From NCBI RefSeq assembly GCF_007859305.1, contig NZ_VOHE01000003.1, positions 1 through 64,000 of the forward strand: a DNA stretch of 64,000 nucleotides. Direction: 5' to 3'. This document shows positions 1-11,138 of this stretch, in pieces; position 1 is the first letter of the stretch, and the number at the start of each line of letters is the position of its first letter. The notes beneath the pieces were generated by a model that ran no database searches, was not told where the DNA came from, and saw only the letters and a list, made by a program, of their open reading frames with translations. This DNA comes from Luteimonas wenzhouensis (lineage in GTDB: Bacteria; Pseudomonadota; Gammaproteobacteria; Xanthomonadales; Xanthomonadaceae). A program made the translations under genes and the position numbers.

Positions 1-2
1 AC

Positions 3-224
3 GGCAACAAGTACCTGCGCCGGGCGCTTTACATGCCGGCCCTGACCGCCATCGTCCACGACCCGCATGCCAAGGCCTTCCGCGATCGGCTGCTGGCCCG
101 GGGCAAGAAGAAGATGCAAGCCGTGGCGGCGGTGATGCGCAAGCTGCTCACAGCCGTGTGGGCCTTGGTGCGCAACCCCGCACGCTACGACGGCAGCAAG
201 CTGTTCGCGGTTGTGCAGGGTTGA
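3..224 (+). CDS. IS110-family transposase, C-terminal end (cut by window edge)
   Basis: The frame is open from the first base and ends in TGA at 222-224, so only the last 73 residues are present. They begin GNKYLRRALYMPAL and continue with an RLLARGKKK stretch and a MRKLLTAVWALVRN helix. This is the usual C-terminal end of IS110/IS116/IS902 transposases (the Transposase_20 region), in which a conserved G-N-x-x-L-R-R follows the catalytic serine. The rest of the protein and the left end of the element lie outside the window. No terminal inverted repeat is expected for this family. It points towards the pigment genes, which run on the opposite strand and end 66 bases away. Confidence 0.85.
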   Translation, partial: GNKYLRRALYMPALTAIVHDPHAKAFRDRLLARGKKKMQAVAAVMRKLLTAVWALVRNPARYDGSKLFAVVQG

Positions 225-289
225 CTGGGAACAGAGTGTCTACAGGCGTCGCGGAGGGTCGGCGCTCAGCCCGCGACGTGCGCGGGGCG

Positions 290-1945
290 CTATGCCGTGG
301 CATCCGCGACCGTGGCGAACCACGCCGCCGGCAGCGCCGGCGGATGCGCGGCCGGGTCGTGTCCGGCGAGCAGTGCATCGAGGCCGTGGTCGTCGAGGTC
401 GGGGACCCTGGAACGGGCCAGCGCCAGCACCTCGCACGCGAGCTGGCGCATGCAGGCCACGTCGCGGGCGGTGCGCTCGAGATAGGCGTCGTCGTCGAGC
501 CGTTCGGTCAGCCCGGCGTTCATGCGCCGGCACCAGTCCACCGCGTACTGGTCGTAGGCGCGCGCGGCATCCAGCCGCGGCGCGGCAACGCGCAGGCCCC
601 AGTCGCGCAGCAGCGCCTGCATCGCCAGGTTGAGGCTGCGCCCTTCGTCGAAGTACGGACGCAGCCGGCCCAGCACCGGCAGCCGTGTCAGCCGTCCGCT
701 GAAGAACAGCGGCGCCAGCAGCGACCAGTAGTAAGCGTAGTCCCACAGCACCTTGGCCGGCATCACCTCCGGATGGCCGAACACCGGGTACTGGTCCTGG
801 TAGAGCGTGAGCGTGTTGCGGTAGAACGAGAAGTACAGCTGCTGGAACAGGTCGGCATGAAGGCCGATGGGCTCGCCGGCGAAGTCCAGCCGCACCAGTT
901 CGGCGATATAGGTGTTGCTGATCGCGATGAAGTCGCTGCCGGGCGAGTAGAACGGATCGAGGAACACGCCGGCCTCGCCGGTCAGCGCCCAGCGCCGGCC
1001 CGAGAACACCTGGCGGCAGCCATGCGAGAAGTGGCGCAGGAACAGGAAGTCCTGCACCTTGTGGCGCGGGTCCTCCAGCGCCCGTGCCGCGCGCGGCTGG
1101 TGCCGGCGCAGCCAGTCCATGGCCTTGGCGTGGGTGTTCATGGTCTCCAGGGGATGCATCTTCGCGTCGCAGACGATGCCCAGCGAGTGCGAGTCCGAGG
1201 CCAGCGGGATCAGCCAGAACCAGTAGCCCGGGCCGCACAGGTGGTTGGTCGACTTCCAGCGTTCGGCCGGCTGGAAACGGTCCGGCCAGTTGCCCTCGCC
1301 GGTCCAGGCGTCCACGTCGATGTGGCCGTCCACCCGCCACCAGGCGGCGTTGGCGTCGTGGTCGTTGGCCTCGGCCAGGCCCAGCTTGCGCTTGAGCAGC
1401 CCCGCGCGGCCGGCCGCGTCCACCACCCAGCGCGCGCGCAGCACGTGCTGTGCGCCTTCGTGCTCGAACGCCACCGCGTGCGCGCCGCCGTCGTCGGCCA
1501 GCTCGATCCCGCGCACCACCGCGCCATGGCGGAAATCCGCGCCCAGCGCCAGCGCGCGTTCTCCGAGGTGGTTCTCGAACCGCCCGCGATCGAGCTGCCA
1601 CGAAGGCGTGGGCAGCAGCCGGCTCACGCCCATTTCCGAGCAGGCGTGCACCTGCGCCATGCCGTCGCTGAAGAAGTAGCGCAGGCCGTACTTGCGCACC
1701 TGGGCGGTCTCCAGGTGCCGGCGCAGGCCGAGCACCTCTGCGAAGTAGTGGGCGCCGATCTCGACCGTCGACTCGCCCACCTTGTGCGCGGCCTCGCGCA
1801 CTGGATGCGGGCGGCGCTCGAGCACCGCCACGCTGCGGTCGGGCTGCTGCAGGCGCAGCTGCATCGCGAGGGTCAGGCCGGCGAGTCCGCCGCCGAGGAT
1901 CAGGACGTCGACGTCGGTGGCGGGGGCTGGCGAAGGGCTTGGCAT
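290..1945 (-). CDS. FAD-dependent halogenase-like monooxygenase of the aryl polyene (xanthomonadin-type) cluster
   Basis: A 551-residue flavoprotein. It has a GGGLAG dinucleotide-binding loop near residue 18, a KVGEST segment near 55, a lysine in RKYG at about 85 and an intact WFWLIP (WxWxIP) signature at 242-247, all features of flavin-dependent halogenases. The C-terminal half reads FLDPFYSPGSDF where true tryptophan halogenases carry PLESTS with the catalytic glutamate. It is therefore more likely a relative with another flavin reaction than a proven halogenase. Such genes are regular members of xanthomonadin/aryl polyene clusters, and the exact step is not known to me. It is last in a four-gene minus-strand run, 51 bases after the glycosyltransferase. 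Confidence 0.8.
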   Translation of the reverse strand: MPSPSPAPATDVDVLILGGGLAGLTLAMQLRLQQPDRSVAVLERRPHPVREAAHKVGESTVEIGAHYFAEVLGLRRHLETAQVRKYGLRYFFSDGMAQVHACSEMGVSRLLPTPSWQLDRGRFENHLGERALALGADFRHGAVVRGIELADDGGAHAVAFEHEGAQHVLRARWVVDAAGRAGLLKRKLGLAEANDHDANAAWWRVDGHIDVDAWTGEGNWPDRFQPAERWKSTNHLCGPGYWFWLIPLASDSHSLGIVCDAKMHPLETMNTHAKAMDWLRRHQPRAARALEDPRHKVQDFLFLRHFSHGCRQVFSGRRWALTGEAGVFLDPFYSPGSDFIAISNTYIAELVRLDFAGEPIGLHADLFQQLYFSFYRNTLTLYQDQYPVFGHPEVMPAKVLWDYAYYWSLLAPLFFSGRLTRLPVLGRLRPYFDEGRSLNLAMQALLRDWGLRVAAPRLDAARAYDQYAVDWCRRMNAGLTERLDDDAYLERTARDVACMRQLACEVLALARSRVPDLDDHGLDALLAGHDPAAHPPALPAAWFATVADATA

Positions 1946-1996
1946 GCTGCGGTCTCGCGTGGCGGAAGGGGGAACGCGTGGTGCCGCAGCGCACGC

Positions 1997-2800
1997 CTAC
2001 CGGCGCGCGACGGGACCGGATGTATCGGGGTCGAATACCACGGGCGGGCGTTGGCGGGCGTCGCGGTAGGCGCGCACCACCTGGCCGTTGGCGATCACCT
2101 GGCCGACGACGTGGCTGGTGATCCGGTACAGGTCGCGGAACAGGCGGAAGTGGCTCTTGCGGAACTGCTCGCTGCCGCCGGGCACGGCGTAGCGCGTTTC
2201 CACCGGGACCGCCACCACGCCGTACCCGAGGCGGCGCGCGGCCGAGATCAGGATCTGGGCCTCGAACACGAAGCCCTCGCCGGGCACCTCCTCGAGCGCC
2301 AGCACCGGCGCCGGGTACAGCCGCTGCCCGCTTTGGCTGTCGACCAGGCCGAAGCCGCAGCCCCAGGCGATGCCCCAGTCGCCGAAGGCGTTGCCCAGCC
2401 GCCGGTACCAGGGCTGGGTGCTGCGCTTGCGCAGCCGCGCGCCGATGATGATGTGGCCCGGGTGGGCGTTCGCCGCGGCGACCAGGCGCGGGATGTCGCG
2501 TGCGTCGTGCTGGCCGTCGCCGTCCATGGTCACCACCGCGGCCACGCCGCGGCGCAGCGCCTCGGCGAAGCCGTCGCGCAGGGCGCGGCCCTTGCCCATC
2601 CGCCGCCGATGGCGCAGCAGCACCGCGGGCGTGCCGGCGACGATCGCGGCGGTGTCGTCGTCCGAGCCGTCGTCGACCACGATCACCAGCTCGGACTGCT
2701 CCAGCGCGCCCGCCACCACTTCGGCGATGCGCAGCGACTCGTTGAGCGCCGGGACCACCACCGCGACGTTGCCGCGATGCAGGAGCGGCTGCTCAGCCAT
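1997..2800 (-). CDS. Glycosyltransferase family 2 (dolichol-phosphate-mannose-synthase-like) of the pigment cluster
   Basis: 267 residues from the ATG at 2800. The frame is open further upstream, but that stretch is the shadow of the preceding ketosynthase. The N-terminal GT-A fold shows VVVPALNES, VVDDGSDDDT and a TMDGDGQHD motif whose aspartates bind the metal and the nucleotide sugar. No long membrane segment is evident. In aryl polyene clusters a GT2 enzyme of this kind is thought to help decorate or anchor the polyene. Its start overlaps the stop of the upstream ketosynthase (ATGGCTGA, 2793-2800), so the two are probably translationally coupled. Confidence 0.85.
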   Translation of the reverse strand: MAEQPLLHRGNVAVVVPALNESLRIAEVVAGALEQSELVIVVDDGSDDDTAAIVAGTPAVLLRHRRRMGKGRALRDGFAEALRRGVAAVVTMDGDGQHDARDIPRLVAAANAHPGHIIIGARLRKRSTQPWYRRLGNAFGDWGIAWGCGFGLVDSQSGQRLYPAPVLALEEVPGEGFVFEAQILISAARRLGYGVVAVPVETRYAVPGGSEQFRKSHFRLFRDLYRITSHVVGQVIANGQVVRAYRDARQRPPVVFDPDTSGPVARR

Positions 2801-3572
2801 GCGCGATGTCCAGCTGCAGGTGGCGGCCGGCGCCTGCATGCAGCGCGACGCGGTCGCGGCCGCATGCCAGCGCGTCGAACAGTGGCAGCATCGGTGCCAT
2901 CGCGTTGGCGTGGCCGCGCATGGCCAGCGGGCCGTCGCCTGCACCGGCTTCCCCTTCCTCCAGCGTGGCCGTGATGCGCGGCCCCGGCCCGGTGCGCGCG
3001 AGCACCAGCGCCGCGCCCAGCAGGCCTTCGCTGTGGGTCATCGTCGAGAGCAGCCCGGTGGCCCAGGTGTCATAGCCGACCAGCAGCACCGCGTCGGCGT
3101 CCGTGGCCAGCTGCGCCAGCGCTTCGAGCAGGCCCTGGGCGAAGCTCGCACGATGCGCGCTGATCGCGGTGGTCGTGCGCATGCAGCCGGTGCCGATGGT
3201 CCAGTAGCCGGCGGCGGCGTTGTGCACCGAATTGTGGAACTTCGTCGGCGAGACCTCGGTCGGCGCCTGCGCCAGGGTGGTGCACATGTAGTCGGTGATG
3301 CCCAGGTCGCCGTGGGTGGAGATGAACACCGAGGGCAGCGAGTCGGGCGCCAGGCCCGCGTCGCGGCAGGCGGCCTGCGCCACTTCGAGCGCGACCAGCA
3401 CCGAGGGCGGCGCGCGCCGGCGCTCGTTCGGCGGCAGCAGCTGCGGCGCGGGCCTGGCCGGCGCGTCGGCAGGCAGCGTGCCGGTGTTGGCGAACGCGCG
3501 CGCGGCCGCCCAGCCGGGCAGGCCCTCGCTCCAGTAGCCGATGCCGGCGATGGTGGCGGCGAGCGGGGTCAT
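2793..3572 (-). CDS. Beta-ketoacyl synthase-like protein, chain-length-factor type (Ketoacyl-synt_2)
   Basis: 259 residues matching only the N-terminal half of a thiolase-fold ketosynthase. It resembles the short partners paired with a full KS in aryl polyene clusters. VFISTHGDLG and GTGCMRTTTAISA are visible; the second occupies the nucleophile elbow but is not the classical TACSSS. The C-terminal histidines of active enzymes are missing. The likely role is a non-elongating heterodimer partner that sets chain length. Its start overlaps the stop of the full KS (ATGA at 3569-3572), and its own stop overlaps the glycosyltransferase start. Confidence 0.8.
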   Translation of the reverse strand: MTPLAATIAGIGYWSEGLPGWAAARAFANTGTLPADAPARPAPQLLPPNERRRAPPSVLVALEVAQAACRDAGLAPDSLPSVFISTHGDLGITDYMCTTLAQAPTEVSPTKFHNSVHNAAAGYWTIGTGCMRTTTAISAHRASFAQGLLEALAQLATDADAVLLVGYDTWATGLLSTMTHSEGLLGAALVLARTGPGPRITATLEEGEAGAGDGPLAMRGHANAMAPMLPLFDALACGRDRVALHAGAGRHLQLDIAHG

Positions 3573-4798
3573 GCCGCGCCTCCCTTGCCGAACACCAGCG
3601 AGCAGTTGTTGCCGCCGAAGCCGAACGAGTTGTTCATCGCCCAGGCGGTCGGGCGCTGGACGTGGTCGAAACGGATCTGCGGCCCGCAGGCGGGGTCGGG
3701 CGTGGCGCTGTTGAGCGTGCCCGGCAGCAGGCCGTCACGCAGCGCGATCAGCGCGAACACCGATTCGACGATGCCGGCCGCGCCCAGGGTGTGCCCGGTC
3801 CAGCCCTTGGTCGAGCTGGCGTGCAGCGAATCGGGGAACAGCGCGGCGACCGCGCGTGCCTCGATCGCGTCGTTGGCCGGGGTCGAGGTGCCGTGCAGGT
3901 TGAGGTAGCCCACGGCGCCGGGGTCGATGCCGGCCCGCGCCAGCGCGTCGCGCATCGCCAGCGTGGCGCCGAGGCCCTCGGGATGCGGCGCGGACATGTG
4001 GTGGGCGTCGCTCGACTCGCCGTAGCCGCGCAGCTGCAGGCCGTCCTCGTCCGGCGCCGCGCGCTCGAGCACGGCGAAGCCGCCGGCCTCGCCCAGCGAC
4101 AGCCCGTCGCGCGAAGCGTCGAACGGCCGGCACGGTTCCGCCGACACCAGGCCGAGCGCGTTGAAGCCGAACAGCACGCTGCCGCACAGCGTGTCGACGC
4201 CGCCGACCAGGGCCGCGTCCACCACCCCGGCGTGGATCAGGCGCGCGGCCTGGGCGAAGACCTTGGCGCTCGACGAGCAGGCGGTGGCCACGGTCATGCA
4301 CGGGCCGCGCACGCCGGTGGCGTGCTGCAGGAAATCGCCCAGCGAATGCAGGGTGTGCACCATCGGCCGCTGCAGGTCGGGCGGGAAACAGGGCTGGCCC
4401 TGCGCGTCCACCGTCGCGCGCGCATAGCCTTCCTCGCTGGCGCCGATGCTCGAGGTCGAGGTGCCCACCACCAGCGCGACGCGGTCGGCGCCGTGGCGCG
4501 ACACCGCGGCCTCGAGCGCTTCACGCAGCCCGTCCTGCTGCAGCGCCAGCCAGGCCAGGCGGTTGTTGCGGCATTCCCAGGCGGCGAGGGCCTCCGGCAG
4601 CGGCGTGTCCTCGATCCCGTCCACGCGGCCGATCCAGGTCGGCAGTGGCGAGGGACCGAAATCGTTGCGGCGCAGTCCGCCGCGCCGCGCCGCCAACGCT
4701 CCTGCCTGCGCTTCCACGCCATGGCCCAGGGCCGTGGTCGCGCTGAACGCGCGGATGGCGATGGGCGGCATGGGGCGGGGCGGACTCGTTGCGGGCAC
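3569..4798 (-). CDS. 3-oxoacyl-ACP synthase (FabF-like KS) of the aryl polyene cluster
   Basis: 409 residues from the ATG at 4798; a second ATG ten codons in (MPPIAIRAFS) is an alternative start. The full Cys-His-His set of an active condensing enzyme is visible: ATACSSS with Cys174, HGTSTPANDA, and STKGWTGHTLGAAG. The C-terminus has the FGFGGNN glycine loop. It should elongate the conjugated polyene chain together with the short KS that follows by ATGA overlap. It is the first gene of this run. Upstream lies an unrelated peptidase, so the acyl carrier, dehydratase, ketoreductase and acyltransferase genes of a complete cluster are not on this side. Confidence 0.87.
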   Translation of the reverse strand: MPATSPPRPMPPIAIRAFSATTALGHGVEAQAGALAARRGGLRRNDFGPSPLPTWIGRVDGIEDTPLPEALAAWECRNNRLAWLALQQDGLREALEAAVSRHGADRVALVVGTSTSSIGASEEGYARATVDAQGQPCFPPDLQRPMVHTLHSLGDFLQHATGVRGPCMTVATACSSSAKVFAQAARLIHAGVVDAALVGGVDTLCGSVLFGFNALGLVSAEPCRPFDASRDGLSLGEAGGFAVLERAAPDEDGLQLRGYGESSDAHHMSAPHPEGLGATLAMRDALARAGIDPGAVGYLNLHGTSTPANDAIEARAVAALFPDSLHASSTKGWTGHTLGAAGIVESVFALIALRDGLLPGTLNSATPDPACGPQIRFDHVQRPTAWAMNNSFGFGGNNCSLVFGKGGAA

Positions 4799-4858
4799 GG
4801 CGGCTCCTGGCTGGGGCGGGCCGAGTATAGCCAGCGCCCCGTGAGGATGGGCGTTCCC

Positions 4859-7513
<2,655 letters not shown>

Positions 7514-8227
7514 TCACCGCTTCGGCTCGATCCCGAACAGCAGCTTCTTCTGCTCGTCGCTCATCGGCTTGCCCGCGTCGGGATTGACCTGCTTCGCCAG
7601 CGCGTAGGCGCGCGCGGTCGCCGGCCGCGCCCGGATGGCGGCGTGCCAGCGCCGCACCTCGGGGTAGGGCGCCATGTCAATGGGCGCCTTGTCGTAGACC
7701 CCGATCCACGGGTAGATCGCCATGTCCGCGATCGTGTACTCGTCGCCGGCGACGAAGGCGCGCCCCGCCAGCCGCCTGTCGAGCACGCCGAGCAGGCGGT
7801 TGGCCTCGTTGGCGTAACGGGTCTGCGCGTACTCGATCGGCTCGGGCGCGTACACGTGGAAATGCCCGTACTGCCCGGTCATCGGCCCGAGCCCGGCCAT
7901 CTGCCAGAACAGCCACTCCAGGGTCGCGGTGCGGCCACGCAGGTCGGTTGGCAGGAAGCGTCCGGTCTTCCCGGCCAGGTAGAGCAGGATCGCGCCGGAT
8001 TCGAACACGCTCAGCGGCGCGCCGCCGTCGGCCGGCGCGTGGTCGACGATGGCCGGCATCTTGTTGTTGGGCGAGATTGCCAGGAATTCCGGCTTGAACT
8101 GGTCGCCGTTGCCGATGTCGACGCCGTGGACGCGGTATTCCAGCGGCGCGCCGGCCTCGGCCAGTTCCTCGAGCAGCAGGGTGATCTTGTGGCCGTTGGG
8201 CGTGGGCCAGTAGTAGAGGTCGATCAT
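7514..8227 (-). CDS. yfcG: Glutathione S-transferase-like disulfide-bond oxidoreductase YfcG
   Basis: 237 residues from the ATG at 8227. It opens MIDLYYWPTPNGHKIT, close to E. coli YfcG, and keeps ISPNNKMPAIVDH and FESGAILLYLA of the thioredoxin-fold domain, where glutathione binds. LEWLFWQMAGLGPM and an all-alpha C-terminal domain follow. YfcG/YghU enzymes bind glutathione and reduce disulfide bonds rather than acting as classical transferases. The protein is cytosolic. The gene stands alone on the minus strand, 169 bases from the GH3 gene. The longer reading frame beginning at 8266 lacks family support. Confidence 0.9.
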   Translation of the reverse strand: MIDLYYWPTPNGHKITLLLEELAEAGAPLEYRVHGVDIGNGDQFKPEFLAISPNNKMPAIVDHAPADGGAPLSVFESGAILLYLAGKTGRFLPTDLRGRTATLEWLFWQMAGLGPMTGQYGHFHVYAPEPIEYAQTRYANEANRLLGVLDRRLAGRAFVAGDEYTIADMAIYPWIGVYDKAPIDMAPYPEVRRWHAAIRARPATARAYALAKQVNPDAGKPMSDEQKKLLFGIEPKR

Positions 8228-8396
8228 GGGGACAGCTCCGTTCGGGACTTTCCCCAGTGTAGGCACTGCCGCCGGAAGCGGGCGTCATCCCCCAGGATGC
8301 ACGCGGCCCGGGCCGAAACCCGGGCCGCGTGCGATGCGACGGGAAAATACCGGGGCGGCCAGTCCATGGTCGGCACGCCCCGGCGGAGGAGACTGC

Positions 8397-10979
8397 TCAG
8401 CTGGTCGGGCAGGTGACCAGGTAGTCGTACTCGGTGCTGGCCGCCGCCCGCGCCAGCGCGATCTTCGCGCCCGCCTCGCTGCGCAGCTGGAACGGCACGT
8501 CCAGCCGGCCGGTGTCGGCGCCGTACAGGCGCAGGCACTTGAGCGGCACGGCCAGGCGGGTCCACTCGCCGTGCGGCAGGCCGGCGAGCGCATCGCCGAT
8601 CTCCACCTCGCTGCCGCAGCCCGCGCCGCAGCCGGCGCCCAGCCAGGCCTTGCCGCCGTCGGGCAGCGCGTCCACGCGCAGCTGCAACACCACCGGCACG
8701 TCGCCGTTGGTTTCACGGGTCAGGTCCAGCGGTTCGGGCGACACCACCCGCACCGCGGCCGGGCCAGACCAGGCGAACAGGCGCGCGCCTTCCTGCACCT
8801 CGTGGTTGATCGCGGTCATCTGCAGCGCACCGTCGCGGCTGGAACCGGTGGGCTGGGTCACCTCGACCGCGTCGTCGTCGGCGCCGACCAGGCGCAGGCT
8901 GAACCCGGCGGCCGGCACGCCGCGCTCGAACCAGGTGTTGCCGCCGCCCGCCTCGGGATCCACGCCCGGGTCCTCCGACAGCGGCGCCAGGTCCCCGTCG
9001 TCGGCGTAGCTCAGCCCGTAGCCGAACGGGAACAGCGGGTCGTAGCCCTCCTGGCCGTGGTTGTTGAGGTACTGGTCGGCGCGCCGCGGCCAGGAGAAGC
9101 TCAGCTTGCCCTTGAAGTCGTACTGCGGCTCGCCGTCGGCGCCGCGCAACAGCACGTCGGCCACGCCGCCGCCCTCCGAGCCCGGCAGCCAGGCCGCGAC
9201 GAAGGCGTCGGCGGCGTTGATCTCGCGGTTGAGCCACAGCGGGCGCCCGCTCAGGAACACCGCCACCACCGGGATGCCGTCGGCCTTGAGCTTCCGGATC
9301 AGCTCCAGGTCGCCGGATTTTCCGGACTTGAACATCAGGTCGGACAGGTCGCCCTGGAACTCGGCGTAGGGCTCCTCGCCGAACACCACGATCGCGACGT
9401 CGGGCTTGCGCTTGTACGCACCGTCCACCGCCAGCTCGGCGCGGCCGCCCGCGGCCTCGACCTGGGCGCGGATGCCGTCCCAGATCGTGTCGGCGTTCGG
9501 GAAATCCTCGCGCCGGGTGTCGCTGCCCTGCCAGGTGAGGGTCCAGCCGCCGGTCTGCTTGGACATGTTGTCGGCGCCGTCGCCGGCCACCAGCACGTTC
9601 TGCTTCGGCGACAGCGGCAGGATCCCGCCCTGGTTCTTCAGCAGCACCAGCGACTCGCGCACCGCCTGGCGCGCGACCGCGCGGTGCTCGGGCGCACCAA
9701 GCAGCTCGAACTTCCCGCCCAGCGCACGCTCGGAGGGCTTGGGCTTGTCGAACAGGTTGGCGCGGAACTTCACCCGCAGGATGCGGCGCACCGCGTCGTC
9801 GAGCCGCTCCATCGGGATGGTGCCGGCCTTGACGTGGGCCAGGGTGGACTCGTACAGGCCCTTCCAGCTGTCGGGCGCCATCGCCATGTCGAGCCCGGCG
9901 TTGAAGGTCTGCGGGCAGTCGGTGGTGGTGCAGCCCTCGACCTGGCCGTGGCCGTTCCAGTCGCCGACCACGAAGCCGCCGAAGTTCATGCGCTCCTTGA
10001 GCACGTCGGTGAGCAGCGGCTTGTGGCCGTGCATCTTCCGGCCGTGGTAGCTGTTGAACGAGGCCATCACCGCCTGCGCGCCGGCGGCGATGGCGGGCAC
10101 GTAGCCGGCGGCGTGGATGTCGCGCAGCTGCGCCTCGGTGGCGGTGTTGTCGCCCTGGTCGCGGCCGCCGTCGGTGCCGCCATCGCCCAGGTAGTGCTTG
10201 ACCGAACTCATCACGTGGTGGTCGTCGAGGAACTCGGGCGTGCCGGGCTTGCCCTGCAGGCCCTCGACGAACACGCCGGCGAAGCTGGCCACCAGCTCCG
10301 GGTCCTCCGAATAGCCTTCGTAGGCCCGCCCCCAACGGTCATCCTGCGGCACCGCCACGGTGGGCGCGAAGGTCCATTCCATGCCGGTGGTGCGGGTCTC
10401 GATCGCGGTGATGCGCGCGATCTCGCGCAGCAGTTCGGGGTTGCGCGTGGCGCCCAGGCCGATGTTGTGCGGGAACAGGGTGGCGCCGACGATGTTGCTC
10501 TGGCCGTGCATCGCGTCGATGCCCCAGATCACCGGGATCGCCTTGCCGCCGCCGCTGGTGTCCATCGACGCTTCCCAGAACGCGTCGGCCAGCGCCAGCC
10601 ATTCCTCCGGCCTGGCGTTGTACTTGCCGCCCGGGTCGGAGCCGCCGCCGGCCAGGATCGAGCCGAGCCGGTACTTGCGCACGTCCTCGGGCGTGGTGCT
10701 GGCGATGTCGCCCTGGATGATCTGGCCGACCTTCTCCTCGAGCGTCATCGAGGCCAGCAACTCGTCGACCTTGCGCTCGAGTTCGGGATCTTCCGCGAAC
10801 GGCCACTGCGGCTGTGGCCAGTTGGCCGGGTCGATCGCGCCGGCTTCGGTCGCAGCGGCGGCGTCCCGCGATGCGTCGGCGGCCGCCGGGCGGTCGCCGC
10901 CGCAGGCGGCCAGCAGCAGCGTCGCGGCCAGGCCCGCGGCCAGGCGCGAAGCGGACAGGAAGGCGCAGGATGTACTCAT
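8397..10979 (-). CDS. Glycoside hydrolase family 3 exo-beta-glucosidase, lipoprotein (ExoP-like)
   Basis: 860 residues from the ATG at 10979. The start is set by a lipoprotein signal peptide ending LLLAAC (Cys26); the much longer open frame upstream is a shadow of the regulator. The N-terminal TIM barrel carries WGIDAMHGQ, the KHYLGDGGTDGG loop and FVVGDWNGHG, with Asp340 as the expected nucleophile. The second domain holds the acid/base glutamate in LPGSEGGG. A C-terminal beta-sandwich of about 200 residues follows, as in ExoP-type 1,3-1,4-beta-glucanases. It is probably anchored in the periplasm or outer membrane and frees glucose from beta-glucan oligomers. It diverges from lacI across a shared operator. 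Confidence 0.92.
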   Translation of the reverse strand: MSTSCAFLSASRLAAGLAATLLLAACGGDRPAAADASRDAAAATEAGAIDPANWPQPQWPFAEDPELERKVDELLASMTLEEKVGQIIQGDIASTTPEDVRKYRLGSILAGGGSDPGGKYNARPEEWLALADAFWEASMDTSGGGKAIPVIWGIDAMHGQSNIVGATLFPHNIGLGATRNPELLREIARITAIETRTTGMEWTFAPTVAVPQDDRWGRAYEGYSEDPELVASFAGVFVEGLQGKPGTPEFLDDHHVMSSVKHYLGDGGTDGGRDQGDNTATEAQLRDIHAAGYVPAIAAGAQAVMASFNSYHGRKMHGHKPLLTDVLKERMNFGGFVVGDWNGHGQVEGCTTTDCPQTFNAGLDMAMAPDSWKGLYESTLAHVKAGTIPMERLDDAVRRILRVKFRANLFDKPKPSERALGGKFELLGAPEHRAVARQAVRESLVLLKNQGGILPLSPKQNVLVAGDGADNMSKQTGGWTLTWQGSDTRREDFPNADTIWDGIRAQVEAAGGRAELAVDGAYKRKPDVAIVVFGEEPYAEFQGDLSDLMFKSGKSGDLELIRKLKADGIPVVAVFLSGRPLWLNREINAADAFVAAWLPGSEGGGVADVLLRGADGEPQYDFKGKLSFSWPRRADQYLNNHGQEGYDPLFPFGYGLSYADDGDLAPLSEDPGVDPEAGGGNTWFERGVPAAGFSLRLVGADDDAVEVTQPTGSSRDGALQMTAINHEVQEGARLFAWSGPAAVRVVSPEPLDLTRETNGDVPVVLQLRVDALPDGGKAWLGAGCGAGCGSEVEIGDALAGLPHGEWTRLAVPLKCLRLYGADTGRLDVPFQLRSEAGAKIALARAAASTEYDYLVTCPTS

Positions 10980-11045
10980 GGACGTCGGTTCCCCTCGTGG
11001 CGTGTGCCGGCCGCGCTGCCGCAGGGCCAATGGCGCGTCGCGACA

Positions 11046-11059
11046 TGACAGCGTTGTCA
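11046..11059. promoter_or_regulatory. LacI-type operator between GH3 and lacI
   Basis: TGACAGCGTTGTCA, a 14-base near-palindrome with TGACA/TGTCA arms. It is the exact reverse complement of the site at 12376-12389 and one base away from the perfect palindrome at 17248-17261. It lies 67 bases before the GH3 start and 80 before the lacI start, so one bound repressor could control both. LacI/GalR proteins typically bind palindromes with a central CG. Confidence 0.75.
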
Positions 11060-11138
11060 GAATGTGCACCATACCCGGTCTTTGGCGGCGATGCTTGCTG
11101 CACAGCACAAGCGTGCCGCCCGGTTCCCGGAGGAGCAG

